From Leeuwenhoekiella marinoflava DSM 3653 (GTDB lineage: Bacteria; Bacteroidota; Bacteroidia; Flavobacteriales; Flavobacteriaceae), in the NCBI RefSeq assembly GCF_900129005.1, contig NZ_FQUN01000003.1:372001-436000 (forward strand): DNA of 64,000 bases, given 5' to 3'. A model generated the notes under the pieces. It was not told where the DNA came from. It made no database searches and worked only from the letters and a program-made list of their open reading frames with translations. This document shows, piece after piece, positions 9,935 to 16,779 of this stretch (the stretch's first letter is position 1; each line of letters starts with the position of its first letter). A program made the translations under genes and the position numbers.

Positions 9935-10042
9935 TTAATAATGAGTTACACCAATGCTGATTTCATCTGCAATTAGAGCCATCGCTCCTAAAATAACAAC
10001 CAGCGAAATAGCCAGAGCAAGTAGTGTTTTTTTAGTTTTCAT
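9935..10042 (-). CDS. Small single-helix membrane peptide, first gene of the DUF2975 operon
   Basis: The ATG at 10042 opens a 35-codon frame reading MKTKKTLLALAISLVVILG and ending ISIGVTHY-stop. It has a Lys-rich N-terminus, one hydrophobic helix (about residues 6-24) and a short acidic tail. It ends 4 nt before the first DUF2975 start and begins just below a good promoter and palindrome, so its position supports a real gene. It could be a leader peptide or a small membrane partner of the DUF2975 proteins. I do not recognise a named family. Confidence 0.65.
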   Translation of the reverse strand: MKTKKTLLALAISLVVILGAMALIADEISIGVTHY

Positions 10043-10053
10043 AATTTAAATAA

Positions 10054-10068
10054 TATCGTTTTACGATA
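10054..10068. promoter_or_regulatory. Candidate operator palindrome of the DUF2975/XRE operon
   Basis: TATCGT-TTT-ACGATA is a perfect inverted repeat with a 3-nt centre. It lies between the minus-strand -7 box (10070-10077) and the small-peptide start (10042), where a bound repressor would block initiation. The XRE protein of the same operon is the natural candidate ligand. Confidence 0.6.
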
Positions 10069-10069
10069 A

Positions 10070-10097
10070 CAAATATAGATTAATTATTGAAAAACAA
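10070..10097 (-). promoter_or_regulatory. Promoter of the DUF2975/XRE operon
   Basis: On the minus strand TTG (10097-10095) is followed after 17 nt by TATATTTG (10077-10070), a good match to the Bacteroidota promoter form. The first gene starts 27 nt further on. Confidence 0.65.
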
Positions 10098-10133
10098 TAA
10101 TTTTATTTCGTTTTTTTGTTTCTTGTCAAGCTG

Positions 10134-10141
10134 TATCTTTG
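10134..10141 (+). promoter_or_regulatory. Promoter -7 box of bioF
   Basis: TATCTTTG lies only 5 nt before the bioF ATG at 10147. Transcription from this box would begin at or next to the start codon, so the mRNA would be leaderless or nearly so. Confidence 0.55.
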
Positions 10142-10146
10142 CCATC

Positions 10147-11325
10147 ATGTTACCTAAAAAACTACAGCATAAACTAGAGCAGCGTAAGCAAAACAAGGCT
10201 TTACGGAAACTGAAGACATCCGTTGAAGGTTTGGTAGATTTTTCCTCAAACGACTATCTGGGTTTCGCTAAAAATCAAGCTATTTTCTTCCGCGCAGGTG
10301 AAATCCTCAAAACACATAATTTGGAGTATAACGGTGCAACCGGTTCTCGTTTGCTATCGGGTAATCACAAGTTGTATGCTATTATCGAAGATTTTATTGC
10401 TAAAACCCATCAGGTAGAAGCTGCACTTATTTTTAACTCAGGATATGATGCCAATGTGGGTTTTTTCAGCAGCGTGCCCCAGCGGGGTGATGTGATTTTG
10501 TATGATGAATATATTCATGCCAGCATTCGTGACGGTATTCAAATGAGTCACGCAAAGGCTTATAAATTCAAGCATAATGATTTGGAAGATCTTGAGCGGC
10601 TCTTAGCTAAACATGATGAGATGCTGAAGCAAGTTCAGCATGACAATTCAGTTATTTACATCGTCACCGAATCGGTTTTCTCAATGGATGGCGATACTCC
10701 AGATCTCAATACAATGGTCGATTTATGCGAAAAATATAATGCAAATTTTATAGTTGATGAAGCCCATGCTGTTGGCGTTTTTGGGACTGGTTTGATTGAT
10801 TGTCTGGGACTCGGGCAGCGCGTTACGAGGTTGGTAACTTTTGGGAAAGCAACGGGTTGCCATGGTGCTGCAATTTTAGGTTCAACCGATTTAAAAGAAT
10901 ATCTCGTTAATTTTGCACGGAGCTTAATTTATACAACGGCTCTTTCTCCGCATAGTGTAGCAACTATCTTAGCTTCTTATGACCATGCAGCGCGTGAAGC
11001 AAAGAAGCCACAATCAGATTTAATTAAGCTCAACGAAAACATTCAATATTTCCGTAAAGAAATCAAAGAAAAAAAACTTCAGAGCTATTTTATTTCCAGT
11101 GATTCTGCTATTCATTCTGCGGTTATTCCTGGTAATGTGCAGGTAAAAGCAATTGCTCAAGAGCTTAGTGATGCTGGTTTTGATGTAAAAGCCATTTTGT
11201 CTCCAACCGTTCCGGCTGGTGAGGAGCGTTTGCGCTTTTGTCTGCACAGTTACAATACCCAAAGCGAAATAGAAACCGTACTTGAGCTTCTTGCAAAATC
11301 TTTAAAGGGATTCTCTACAGATTAA
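10147..11325 (+). CDS. bioF: 8-amino-7-oxononanoate synthase
   Basis: BioF joins pimeloyl thioester and alanine (PLP-dependent) in the first ring-building step of biotin synthesis. From the ATG at 10147 the protein has 392 residues. It shows FSSNDYLGF, GATGSRLLSGNH, VDEAHAVG (Asp204, pyridine-N contact) and TFGKATG (Lys234, Schiff base). A TTG 60 nt upstream would add 20 residues not needed by the fold and would precede the promoter box. Residues 156-166 (HDEMLKQVQHD) are encoded by a palindromic repeat and look like an insertion in a loop between the substrate and PLP motifs. It is the first gene of the biotin cluster. Confidence 0.93.
   Translation: MLPKKLQHKLEQRKQNKALRKLKTSVEGLVDFSSNDYLGFAKNQAIFFRAGEILKTHNLEYNGATGSRLLSGNHKLYAIIEDFIAKTHQVEAALIFNSGYDANVGFFSSVPQRGDVILYDEYIHASIRDGIQMSHAKAYKFKHNDLEDLERLLAKHDEMLKQVQHDNSVIYIVTESVFSMDGDTPDLNTMVDLCEKYNANFIVDEAHAVGVFGTGLIDCLGLGQRVTRLVTFGKATGCHGAAILGSTDLKEYLVNFARSLIYTTALSPHSVATILASYDHAAREAKKPQSDLIKLNENIQYFRKEIKEKKLQSYFISSDSAIHSAVIPGNVQVKAIAQELSDAGFDVKAILSPTVPAGEERLRFCLHSYNTQSEIETVLELLAKSLKGFSTD
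10618..10644 (-). repeat. REP-like palindrome inside bioF
   Basis: ATGCTGAA (10621-10628), GCAAG, TTCAGCAT (10634-10641) form a perfect 8-bp inverted repeat. On the minus strand it reads GTCAT then GCTGAACTTGCTTCAGC then ATCTC, the same layout as the copies at 11984 and 12371. It is read in frame as HDEMLKQVQHD. Confidence 0.8.
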
Positions 11326-11336
11326 ACTTGCAGTAG

Positions 11337-11344
11337 TACCTTTG
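11337..11344 (+). promoter_or_regulatory. Putative internal promoter -7 box of bioD
   Basis: TACCTTTG lies 8 nt before the bioD ATG, just after the bioF stop. It matches TAnnTTTG but lacks a clear TTG at -33. It would yield a very short leader. Confidence 0.4.
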
Positions 11345-11352
11345 CAAGCACT

Positions 11353-11973
11353 ATGAAAAAACAGACTTTTTTTATAACCGGTATTTCTACCGAAGTAGGA
11401 AAAACAGTAGCTTCGGCAATAGTTACCGAAGCTTTAGAAGCCGATTACTGGAAGCCTATTCAAGCGGGTGATTTAGACGATTCTGATACCCATAAGGTTA
11501 AGCGGTTTATCAGTAATACTAAAACGCATTTTTTTGAAAATGCCTTCAGTTTACAAACACCGATGAGTCCACACGCAGCTGCAGCTATTGATGGGGTTTC
11601 TATTAAAACTTCAGCAATACAAAGACCAGAAACCGATAATCATTTGGTTATTGAAGGAGCAGGCGGACTGCTGGTCCCTATAAGTGAAGAGGAAACCATA
11701 TTAGATTTGATTCAGCCGGAAGATAAAGTGATCGTGGTTTCTCGTCATTATCTGGGGAGCATCAATCACACCTTACTTACTATAGATAAGCTTAAACAGG
11801 CAGGTAAAGCCATTCACGGAATCCTTTTTAGCGGCGAAGAGCATTCCACAACCGAATCGGTCATTGCAAAAATGAGCGGAGTTCGCATTTTAGGTCGAAT
11901 CGATGAAGAGCCGTATTTTGATAAAATGGTAGTGAAAGAATATGCTGAACTTTTGAAGGAGAGTTTGCTCTAG
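11353..11973 (+). CDS. bioD: Dethiobiotin synthetase
   Basis: BioD closes the ureido ring of dethiobiotin from 7,8-diaminopelargonic acid, CO2 and ATP. The 206-residue protein has the P-loop GISTEVGKT (residues 10-18), the substrate Lys in WKPIQAG, the switch motif IEGAGGLLVPI, and normal length. It starts 27 nt after bioF. A REP-like palindrome and a GIY-YIG gene separate it from bioA, breaking what would otherwise be a tight biotin operon. Confidence 0.95.
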   Translation: MKKQTFFITGISTEVGKTVASAIVTEALEADYWKPIQAGDLDDSDTHKVKRFISNTKTHFFENAFSLQTPMSPHAAAAIDGVSIKTSAIQRPETDNHLVIEGAGGLLVPISEEETILDLIQPEDKVIVVSRHYLGSINHTLLTIDKLKQAGKAIHGILFSGEEHSTTESVIAKMSGVRILGRIDEEPYFDKMVVKEYAELLKESLL

Positions 11974-11983
11974 AAAAAGGTTT

Positions 11984-12014
11984 GTCGTCACCCTGAACTT
12001 GTTTCAGGGTCTCA
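11984..12014 (+). repeat. REP-like palindrome, left flank of GIY-YIG gene
   Basis: GTCGTC then ACCCTGAA (11990-11997), CTTGT, TTCAGGGT (12003-12010), then CTCA. Compared with the other two copies, two stem pairs differ on both arms together (ACCC/GGGT against ATGC/GCAT), so pairing is kept. Confidence 0.85.
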
Positions 12015-12071
12015 CAAGCTAGGTTTTAGAATTGGGTCTTGATTTTTAAGTTATAAACAAAGTTTGAAGCT

Positions 12072-12356
12072 ATGCAAAATAGTTATGTTTATATAGTAAC
12101 GAATTCTTATAGAACAACTTTTTATATTGGTGTGACCTCAGACTTAAAGCAGCGTGTGTTAGATCATCTAGAGAATAAAGGGTCTAAATTTACTTCGAAA
12201 TACAATCTACATGACTTAATCTATTTTGAACAATTTACAAGCATTGACCAAGCAATTTTAAGAGAAAAGCAATTGAAAAACTGGAGAAAGAGTTGGAAAT
12301 TAAATTTGATTAAGGAGAAGAATCCAACACTTCAAACCTTAAATATTTTTGAGTAG
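12072..12356 (+). CDS. GIY-YIG nuclease family protein
   Basis: The 94-residue protein is a single GIY-YIG domain: VYIVT (6-10), FYIGVTSDLKQRVLDH (17-32) with the catalytic Arg28 and His32, and REKQLKNW with the metal-binding Glu65. This is the stand-alone COG2827 / YhbQ type, which cuts DNA in the members studied. It is not a UvrC or a homing endonuclease with a separate DNA-binding domain. The gene stands between inverted REP-like palindromes inside the biotin cluster and has no metabolic link to it. I infer a selfish or repeat-associated role. Confidence 0.9.
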   Translation: MQNSYVYIVTNSYRTTFYIGVTSDLKQRVLDHLENKGSKFTSKYNLHDLIYFEQFTSIDQAILREKQLKNWRKSWKLNLIKEKNPTLQTLNIFE

Positions 12357-12370
12357 GTACCTCTATCTCA

Positions 12371-12401
12371 GATGCGATGCTGAAACAAGTTCAGCATGAC
12401 G
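12371..12401 (-). repeat. REP-like palindrome, right flank of GIY-YIG gene
   Basis: ATGCTGAA (12377-12384), ACAAG, TTCAGCAT (12390-12397), then GACG. On the minus strand it reads CGTCA-TGCTGAACTTGTTTCAGCA-TCGC, in inverted orientation to the left copy. Confidence 0.85.
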
Positions 12402-12447
12402 CCGAATAAATAAAACGCAGGCATATACGAATTTTAAACTTTGAATT

Positions 12448-13713
12448 TTGAATCTAACCGAACGCGATAAAAAACACATCTGGCATCCGTTAACGCAGCA
12501 CAAATTGCATCCGGAATCGAAACCGATTGTTAAGGCAAAAGGTGCTTTGTTGTATGATGAAGATGGGAGAGAATATGTAGATGCGATTTCATCCTGGTAT
12601 ACGGCGATGTATGGGCATTGCAATGATTTTATCATTGAACGTGCGCACCAACAAATGCAGCAATTGGATCAGGTTATTTTTAGCGGATTTACCCACGAGC
12701 CCGCTGTTGAGCTTTCAGAAAAATTAATAGCGATTCTTCCTGAAAATCAACAGAAGTTGATGTTTAACGATAATGGTTCTACGTCTACGGAGATCGGGAT
12801 TAAAATGGCATTGCAGTTTCACCACAACAAAGGCCAAACGCGCAAGACACTTCTGGCTTTTGAAGAAGGTTTCCATGGTGATACATTAGGCGCAATGTCT
12901 GTAAGTGGCTTGTCGGTTTATAACGGTCCGTTCGAGGAGTTTTTTATAGATGTAAAACGCATCCCGTTGCCTAACGGTGAAAATGAAACAGCAATTTTAA
13001 AAGCTATAGAATCTTTTCACGCCGAAACGCCGTTAGCCGGATTTATCTATGAGCCGCTCGTACAAGGCGCTGCCGGAATGAAAATGTATCAGGCAGCACA
13101 TTTAGAACCTATTTTGCAAAAGTGTAAAGAACTTGGGATTATTTGTGTTGCAGATGAAGTGATGACGGGATTTGGTAAAACCGGAAGCTTTTTTGCTTCA
13201 GACCATGTTGCTGTAAAACCCGATGTGATGTGCTTGTCAAAAGCACTTACTGCCGGTTTGGTTCCTATGGGAATCACGACTTGTACGCAGGAAATTTACG
13301 ATGCATTTTATGACGATGATATTGGTAAAGGCTTATTTCACGCGCATACGTATTCGGCTAATCCTATTGCCTGTGCAACCGCCATTGCCGGGATAGAATT
13401 GCTACAGTCTGAAGAAATTCAATCAAATATTAAACAGATAGAAAGCTGGCACCAGCAGTTTGCAGAAGAAATAGCAAAACATCCCAAAGTGCGTGTGACG
13501 CGTCAGCAAGGTGTGATTTTTGCGCTAGAATTGGCCATTGAGATGGAGCGTTATGGCGATCTTAGATATAAAATCTATGAGTTTTGTATGGCAGAAGGTG
13601 TGTATTTGCGACCTTTGGGCGCGACCATTTATATTCTGGCACCATACATTACTACAAAAGCACAAGTGGAAAAAATTTATAGGGCTATTAGGAAAGTGTT
13701 GGATACGTTTTAA
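12448..13713 (+). CDS. bioA: Adenosylmethionine--8-amino-7-oxononanoate aminotransferase
   Basis: BioA transfers an amino group from S-adenosylmethionine to 8-amino-7-oxononanoate (PLP-dependent). The start is TTG at 12448: a stop lies in frame 6 nt upstream, and the conserved N-terminus (LTERDKKHIWHPLTQHK) begins at once. The 421-residue protein has DEVMTGFGKTG (Asp236) and SKALTAG with the PLP Lys265. It ends 4 nt inside the convergent Coa1-family gene. Its own promoter is unclear; read-through from bioD or the GIY-YIG unit is possible. Confidence 0.94.
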   Translation: MNLTERDKKHIWHPLTQHKLHPESKPIVKAKGALLYDEDGREYVDAISSWYTAMYGHCNDFIIERAHQQMQQLDQVIFSGFTHEPAVELSEKLIAILPENQQKLMFNDNGSTSTEIGIKMALQFHHNKGQTRKTLLAFEEGFHGDTLGAMSVSGLSVYNGPFEEFFIDVKRIPLPNGENETAILKAIESFHAETPLAGFIYEPLVQGAAGMKMYQAAHLEPILQKCKELGIICVADEVMTGFGKTGSFFASDHVAVKPDVMCLSKALTAGLVPMGITTCTQEIYDAFYDDDIGKGLFHAHTYSANPIACATAIAGIELLQSEEIQSNIKQIESWHQQFAEEIAKHPKVRVTRQQGVIFALELAIEMERYGDLRYKIYEFCMAEGVYLRPLGATIYILAPYITTKAQVEKIYRAIRKVLDTF

Positions 13714-14156
13714 TAATCTCCCTGACCCAATTGATTTTCCCTCAGATCAATGGTTTCTCCAGTTTCATCAATGTAGATTTCAAAAACCTCATAAACCGTA
13801 TCATCGTCGCTTCCGGAAGTTTTTACAGTAAGTGTAGCTTCACCATTTGGGCCTTTAATCGGTATCGTTGCTTCAGAAGTTTTGTGGCCGTTGTTGTATT
13901 TTACATTGTAGTTAGAGCCAAAAGTTCTTTTCTCAATAGGTTCACCTAGGGCTTCGATTACTTTAGCATTGTTTTGTACAAGTTCAAAAGCTTCATCTCC
14001 ACCAGATCCAGATTTTACAGCACTAAAAAAGCTGAAAAAAGCTCCGCCAATTAAGATGATTCCTAGGAGAATTACGGTAAAGCAACCGCCTACAGGGACT
14101 ACCCATTTCCAGTTGCGGGACCACCAGCTGCGTTCTTCGTTTTCTAATTCGTTCAT
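13710..14156 (-). CDS. Coa1/Tim21-like family membrane protein
   Basis: The 148-residue protein has a short cytoplasmic head, one membrane helix (about residues 19-44) and a periplasmic domain of the Coa1 type (cytochrome c oxidase assembly factor family), with the usual pattern N-AKVIEALGEPIE at its start and IPIKGPNGEATL strands. Its role in bacteria is not established; a link to oxidase assembly is inferred from the family name only. It is convergent with bioA and is not part of the biotin pathway. Confidence 0.7.
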   Translation of the reverse strand: MNELENEERSWWSRNWKWVVPVGGCFTVILLGIILIGGAFFSFFSAVKSGSGGDEAFELVQNNAKVIEALGEPIEKRTFGSNYNVKYNNGHKTSEATIPIKGPNGEATLTVKTSGSDDDTVYEVFEIYIDETGETIDLRENQLGQGDY

Positions 14157-14235
14157 TGTTTGATTTTTGAACTGTGAAGCTAAGAATTTTCTGGATAAAG
14201 ATGCATATTTAAGATTTTGTCCGTTACCGAAATAT

Positions 14236-14243
14236 TAATTTTG
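14236..14243 (+). promoter_or_regulatory. Putative promoter -7 box upstream of the ketosynthase
   Basis: TAATTTTG matches TAnnTTTG and lies about 105 nt before the ketosynthase start. TTG at 14217-14219 is 16 nt upstream, a little close. Confidence 0.35.
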
Positions 14244-14348
14244 CTTGATAAAATAGATTTTGATGTTAAGAGATTGTCTTAGAAAAGAAAGTCTTTTAAG
14301 ACGTGTTTTTTTAAGTGTTCTACTGAATTAGAAATCAAAAAAATAAAT

Positions 14349-15566
14349 TTGAAACAACCTATTTCTATAACCGGAATTTCAGCAATTTCAGCAGAAGAAA
14401 GTAATACATCTGTGGGATCTCATGCTTTATGTTTTGATGATAAATTAGAAGCCTGGGTAGGAAAACTTCCTGAAAAAACCTTAGCTGAAATTGAAGCTAT
14501 GCGTGATGAAAATCGTAATTATCAGGCTTTAGACGCTTCGGTTTTATACGCTATGTATGTTTCGCGATTAGCAGTAAAACAATCCGGTTGGGATGCGAAT
14601 TCTGATTTTGGAATAAACATCGGTTCCTCACGTGGAGCCACTCAGCTTTTTGAAAAATATTACGATGCATTTTTAGAAACCGATAAAAGTGAGACCCTAG
14701 CTTCTCCCACTACAACATTGGGTAATATTTCATCTTGGGTCGCTCAGGATTTACAAAATAATGGCCCGGATATTTCTCATTCAATTACCTGTTCTACCGC
14801 ATTACACGCGGTGCTTAATGGAGTTGCGTGGTTGCAATCCGGGATGTGTAGAAAGTTTTTAGTAGGCGGTAGTGAAGCGGCTTTAACGCCATTTACCATT
14901 GCGCAAATGAAAGCTATCAAAACCTATACGAGAGCTTCTGTTGATGCTGAATTTCCGTGTTTGGCATTAGATTTGGGTAAGACCGAAAACACGATGGTTT
15001 TGGGTGAAGGAGCGGCAGCGGTTTGTTTAGAAATCGGAAAAAAAGAAAATGCATTAGCTTACATCAACGGAGTAGGTTATGCTACCGAAAAGCTGAAGCA
15101 TGCGGTTTCAATTTCTGCGGAAGCTACCTGTTTTCAAAAGTCGATGAAGATGGCGATTGAAGATGCTTTTGGAGAAACTGGAAATGATGGGATTTCCGCA
15201 TTCGCAGAAATTGATAAAAGCAAAGGTTCCCTCTTAACCTTCGCGGAAATGACTAAAAATGTTGATGCGATTGTGATGCATGCTCCGGGAACAATTGCCG
15301 GAGATCAAACAGAGTATAAAGCCATTCAAAAAATTTTTGGTTTAAATCTTCCGTTATTAACAACTAATAAATGGAAAATAGGACACACCTTTGGTGCCAG
15401 TGGCCTACTCAGTTTTGAGGCTGCTGTGCGCATGCTGCAAAGCGGAGAATATGAAGAAGTCCCTTTTATTTCGCAGCAGGCACAACCTAAAAAATTAAAT
15501 ACTATATTAGTAAATGCAGTTGGTTTTGGAGGAAATGCTGTGAGTATTTTGATTACCAGAACTTAG
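14349..15566 (+). CDS. Beta-ketoacyl synthase-like protein of the biotin cluster
   Basis: The 405-residue thiolase-fold protein has the full Cys-His-His set: Cys148 in SITCSTALHAV, His311 in MHAPGTIAGDQTEY and His346 in KWKIGHTFGASG. HAPGT replaces the usual HGTGT. It starts with TTG at 14349 (KQPISITGISAIS). It is more divergent than housekeeping FabF (about 410 residues) and lies between bioA and bioB, so a role in making the pimeloyl chain is likely, by analogy with BioZ-type ketosynthases. That function is inferred, not shown. Confidence 0.8.
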   Translation: MKQPISITGISAISAEESNTSVGSHALCFDDKLEAWVGKLPEKTLAEIEAMRDENRNYQALDASVLYAMYVSRLAVKQSGWDANSDFGINIGSSRGATQLFEKYYDAFLETDKSETLASPTTTLGNISSWVAQDLQNNGPDISHSITCSTALHAVLNGVAWLQSGMCRKFLVGGSEAALTPFTIAQMKAIKTYTRASVDAEFPCLALDLGKTENTMVLGEGAAAVCLEIGKKENALAYINGVGYATEKLKHAVSISAEATCFQKSMKMAIEDAFGETGNDGISAFAEIDKSKGSLLTFAEMTKNVDAIVMHAPGTIAGDQTEYKAIQKIFGLNLPLLTTNKWKIGHTFGASGLLSFEAAVRMLQSGEYEEVPFISQQAQPKKLNTILVNAVGFGGNAVSILITRT

Positions 15567-15595
15567 TTTTTCGCAATTATAAACATCAGATTTAG

Positions 15596-15603
15596 TATTT
15601 TTG
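15596..15603 (+). promoter_or_regulatory. Putative promoter -7 box of bioB
   Basis: TATTTTTG matches TAnnTTTG, about 80 nt before the bioB ATG. No exact TTG at -33. Confidence 0.4.
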
Positions 15604-15682
15604 AAACCGCTACTGGCGATATAGAATTGCTTTTTCTAAAATGAAGAAAATATCTTTTTGCTAAAGATTTAAAAAAAGACCC

Positions 15683-16762
15683 ATGAAACACGATTGGACC
15701 CGCGAGGAAATCCTCGATATATACAATAAACCTTTAATGGAGTTGCTTTATGAAGCTGCTACAGTTCACCGGGAATATCATGACCCAAATACGGTTCAGG
15801 TTTCGACCTTACTTTCTATAAAAACAGGAGGCTGCCCTGAAGATTGTGGGTATTGTCCGCAAGCCGCTCGATATCATACTGATATAGAAGGCAATGATTT
15901 GATGGGTGTTCAGCAGGTAAAAGCGCAGGCTTTACGCGCAAAAGCTTCAGGAAGTTCGCGCGTGTGTATGGGAGCGGCCTGGAGAAATGTAAAAGACGGT
16001 CAAGAATTTGATCAAGTTTTAGAAATGGTGCGAACCATTAATAAACTCGATATGGAGGTTTGCTGCACATTGGGTATGATTACCGAAAATCAGGCACAAC
16101 GTCTTGCAGAAGCTGGTTTGTATGCGTACAATCACAACTTAGATACTTCAGAAGATTATTATAAAGATGTGATTTCTACCCGTGCTTTTCAAGATCGTTT
16201 AGATACGATAGGGAACGTACGTAAGACCAACGTTACGGTTTGTAGTGGTGGAATTATAGGAATGGGAGAAAAAGTGGAAGATCGTGCCGGAATGCTAGTA
16301 GCTCTTGCTACTTTAGATCCGCAGCCAGAGAGTGTTCCTATTAATGCATTAGTGGCAGTTGAAGGTACACCTATGGAAGATATTGAACCTATTTCTATTT
16401 GGGAAATGGTACGTATGGTGGCAACTACGCGTATTGTAATGCCACAAACACAAGTGCGACTGAGTGCAGGACGCACGCAAATGAGCAGAGAAGGGCAAGC
16501 CATGTGTTTCTTTGCCGGAGCCAACTCTATTTTTGCCGGAGACAAGTTGTTGACGACTCCTAATCCTGATGTAAATGAGGATATGGAAATGTTTAAAATG
16601 CTTGGATTGAATCCGCAGGCTCCTTTTGTCAAGAAGTCACAACCAGAAACAGTTGAAGCTGCTGAGTCTAAACATTTGCCTAAAGGTGAAAAGCCAAAAT
16701 GGTCAAGACCAGGACACACAATTCCGCGTAACGAAGAAGCTAAAGCAAAGGCAAAAGCTTAA
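15683..16762 (+). CDS. bioB: Biotin synthase
   Basis: BioB inserts sulfur into dethiobiotin by radical SAM chemistry. The 359-residue protein has the CxxxCxxC motif (Cys51, Cys55, Cys58 in GGCPEDCGYCPQ) for the 4Fe-4S cluster. It also has the YNHNLDTSEDYY segment and RLSAGR, which carries the Arg that binds the 2Fe-2S sulfur source. The last 25 or so residues are a Lys/Ala-rich tail (ending NEEAKAKAKA) beyond the conserved fold. The ATG follows the ketosynthase after 116 nt, with its own promoter box. Confidence 0.96.
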   Translation: MKHDWTREEILDIYNKPLMELLYEAATVHREYHDPNTVQVSTLLSIKTGGCPEDCGYCPQAARYHTDIEGNDLMGVQQVKAQALRAKASGSSRVCMGAAWRNVKDGQEFDQVLEMVRTINKLDMEVCCTLGMITENQAQRLAEAGLYAYNHNLDTSEDYYKDVISTRAFQDRLDTIGNVRKTNVTVCSGGIIGMGEKVEDRAGMLVALATLDPQPESVPINALVAVEGTPMEDIEPISIWEMVRMVATTRIVMPQTQVRLSAGRTQMSREGQAMCFFAGANSIFAGDKLLTTPNPDVNEDMEMFKMLGLNPQAPFVKKSQPETVEAAESKHLPKGEKPKWSRPGHTIPRNEEAKAKAKA

Positions 16763-16779
16763 TTTAATTTACAGCATAC

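Larger units (their letters stand above)
11984..12402 (+). mobile_element. Candidate palindrome-bounded unit carrying a GIY-YIG nuclease
   Basis: Two REP-like palindromes in opposite orientation (11984-12014 and 12371-12401) bracket one small nuclease gene and little else. The unit sits between bioD and bioA, which are adjacent or nearly so in many biotin operons. The arrangement recalls REP-flanked RAYT genes. Whether the unit moves is not shown by the sequence. Confidence 0.45.

Noticed and set aside
10087-10146. Upstream TTG start for bioF
   Set aside because: It lies above the promoter -7 box at 10134-10141, and the ATG at 10147 gives a full-length BioF.
12363-12635. Minus-strand frame of 90 residues containing RHAELVSAS
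   Set aside because: It is the translation of the REP-like palindrome plus the antisense of bioA. Such peptides arise wherever this repeat lies in a frame.
13538-14163. Plus-strand frames over the end of bioA and the Coa1-family gene
   Set aside because: They are shadows: no family features, and the opposite strand carries a recognisable protein.
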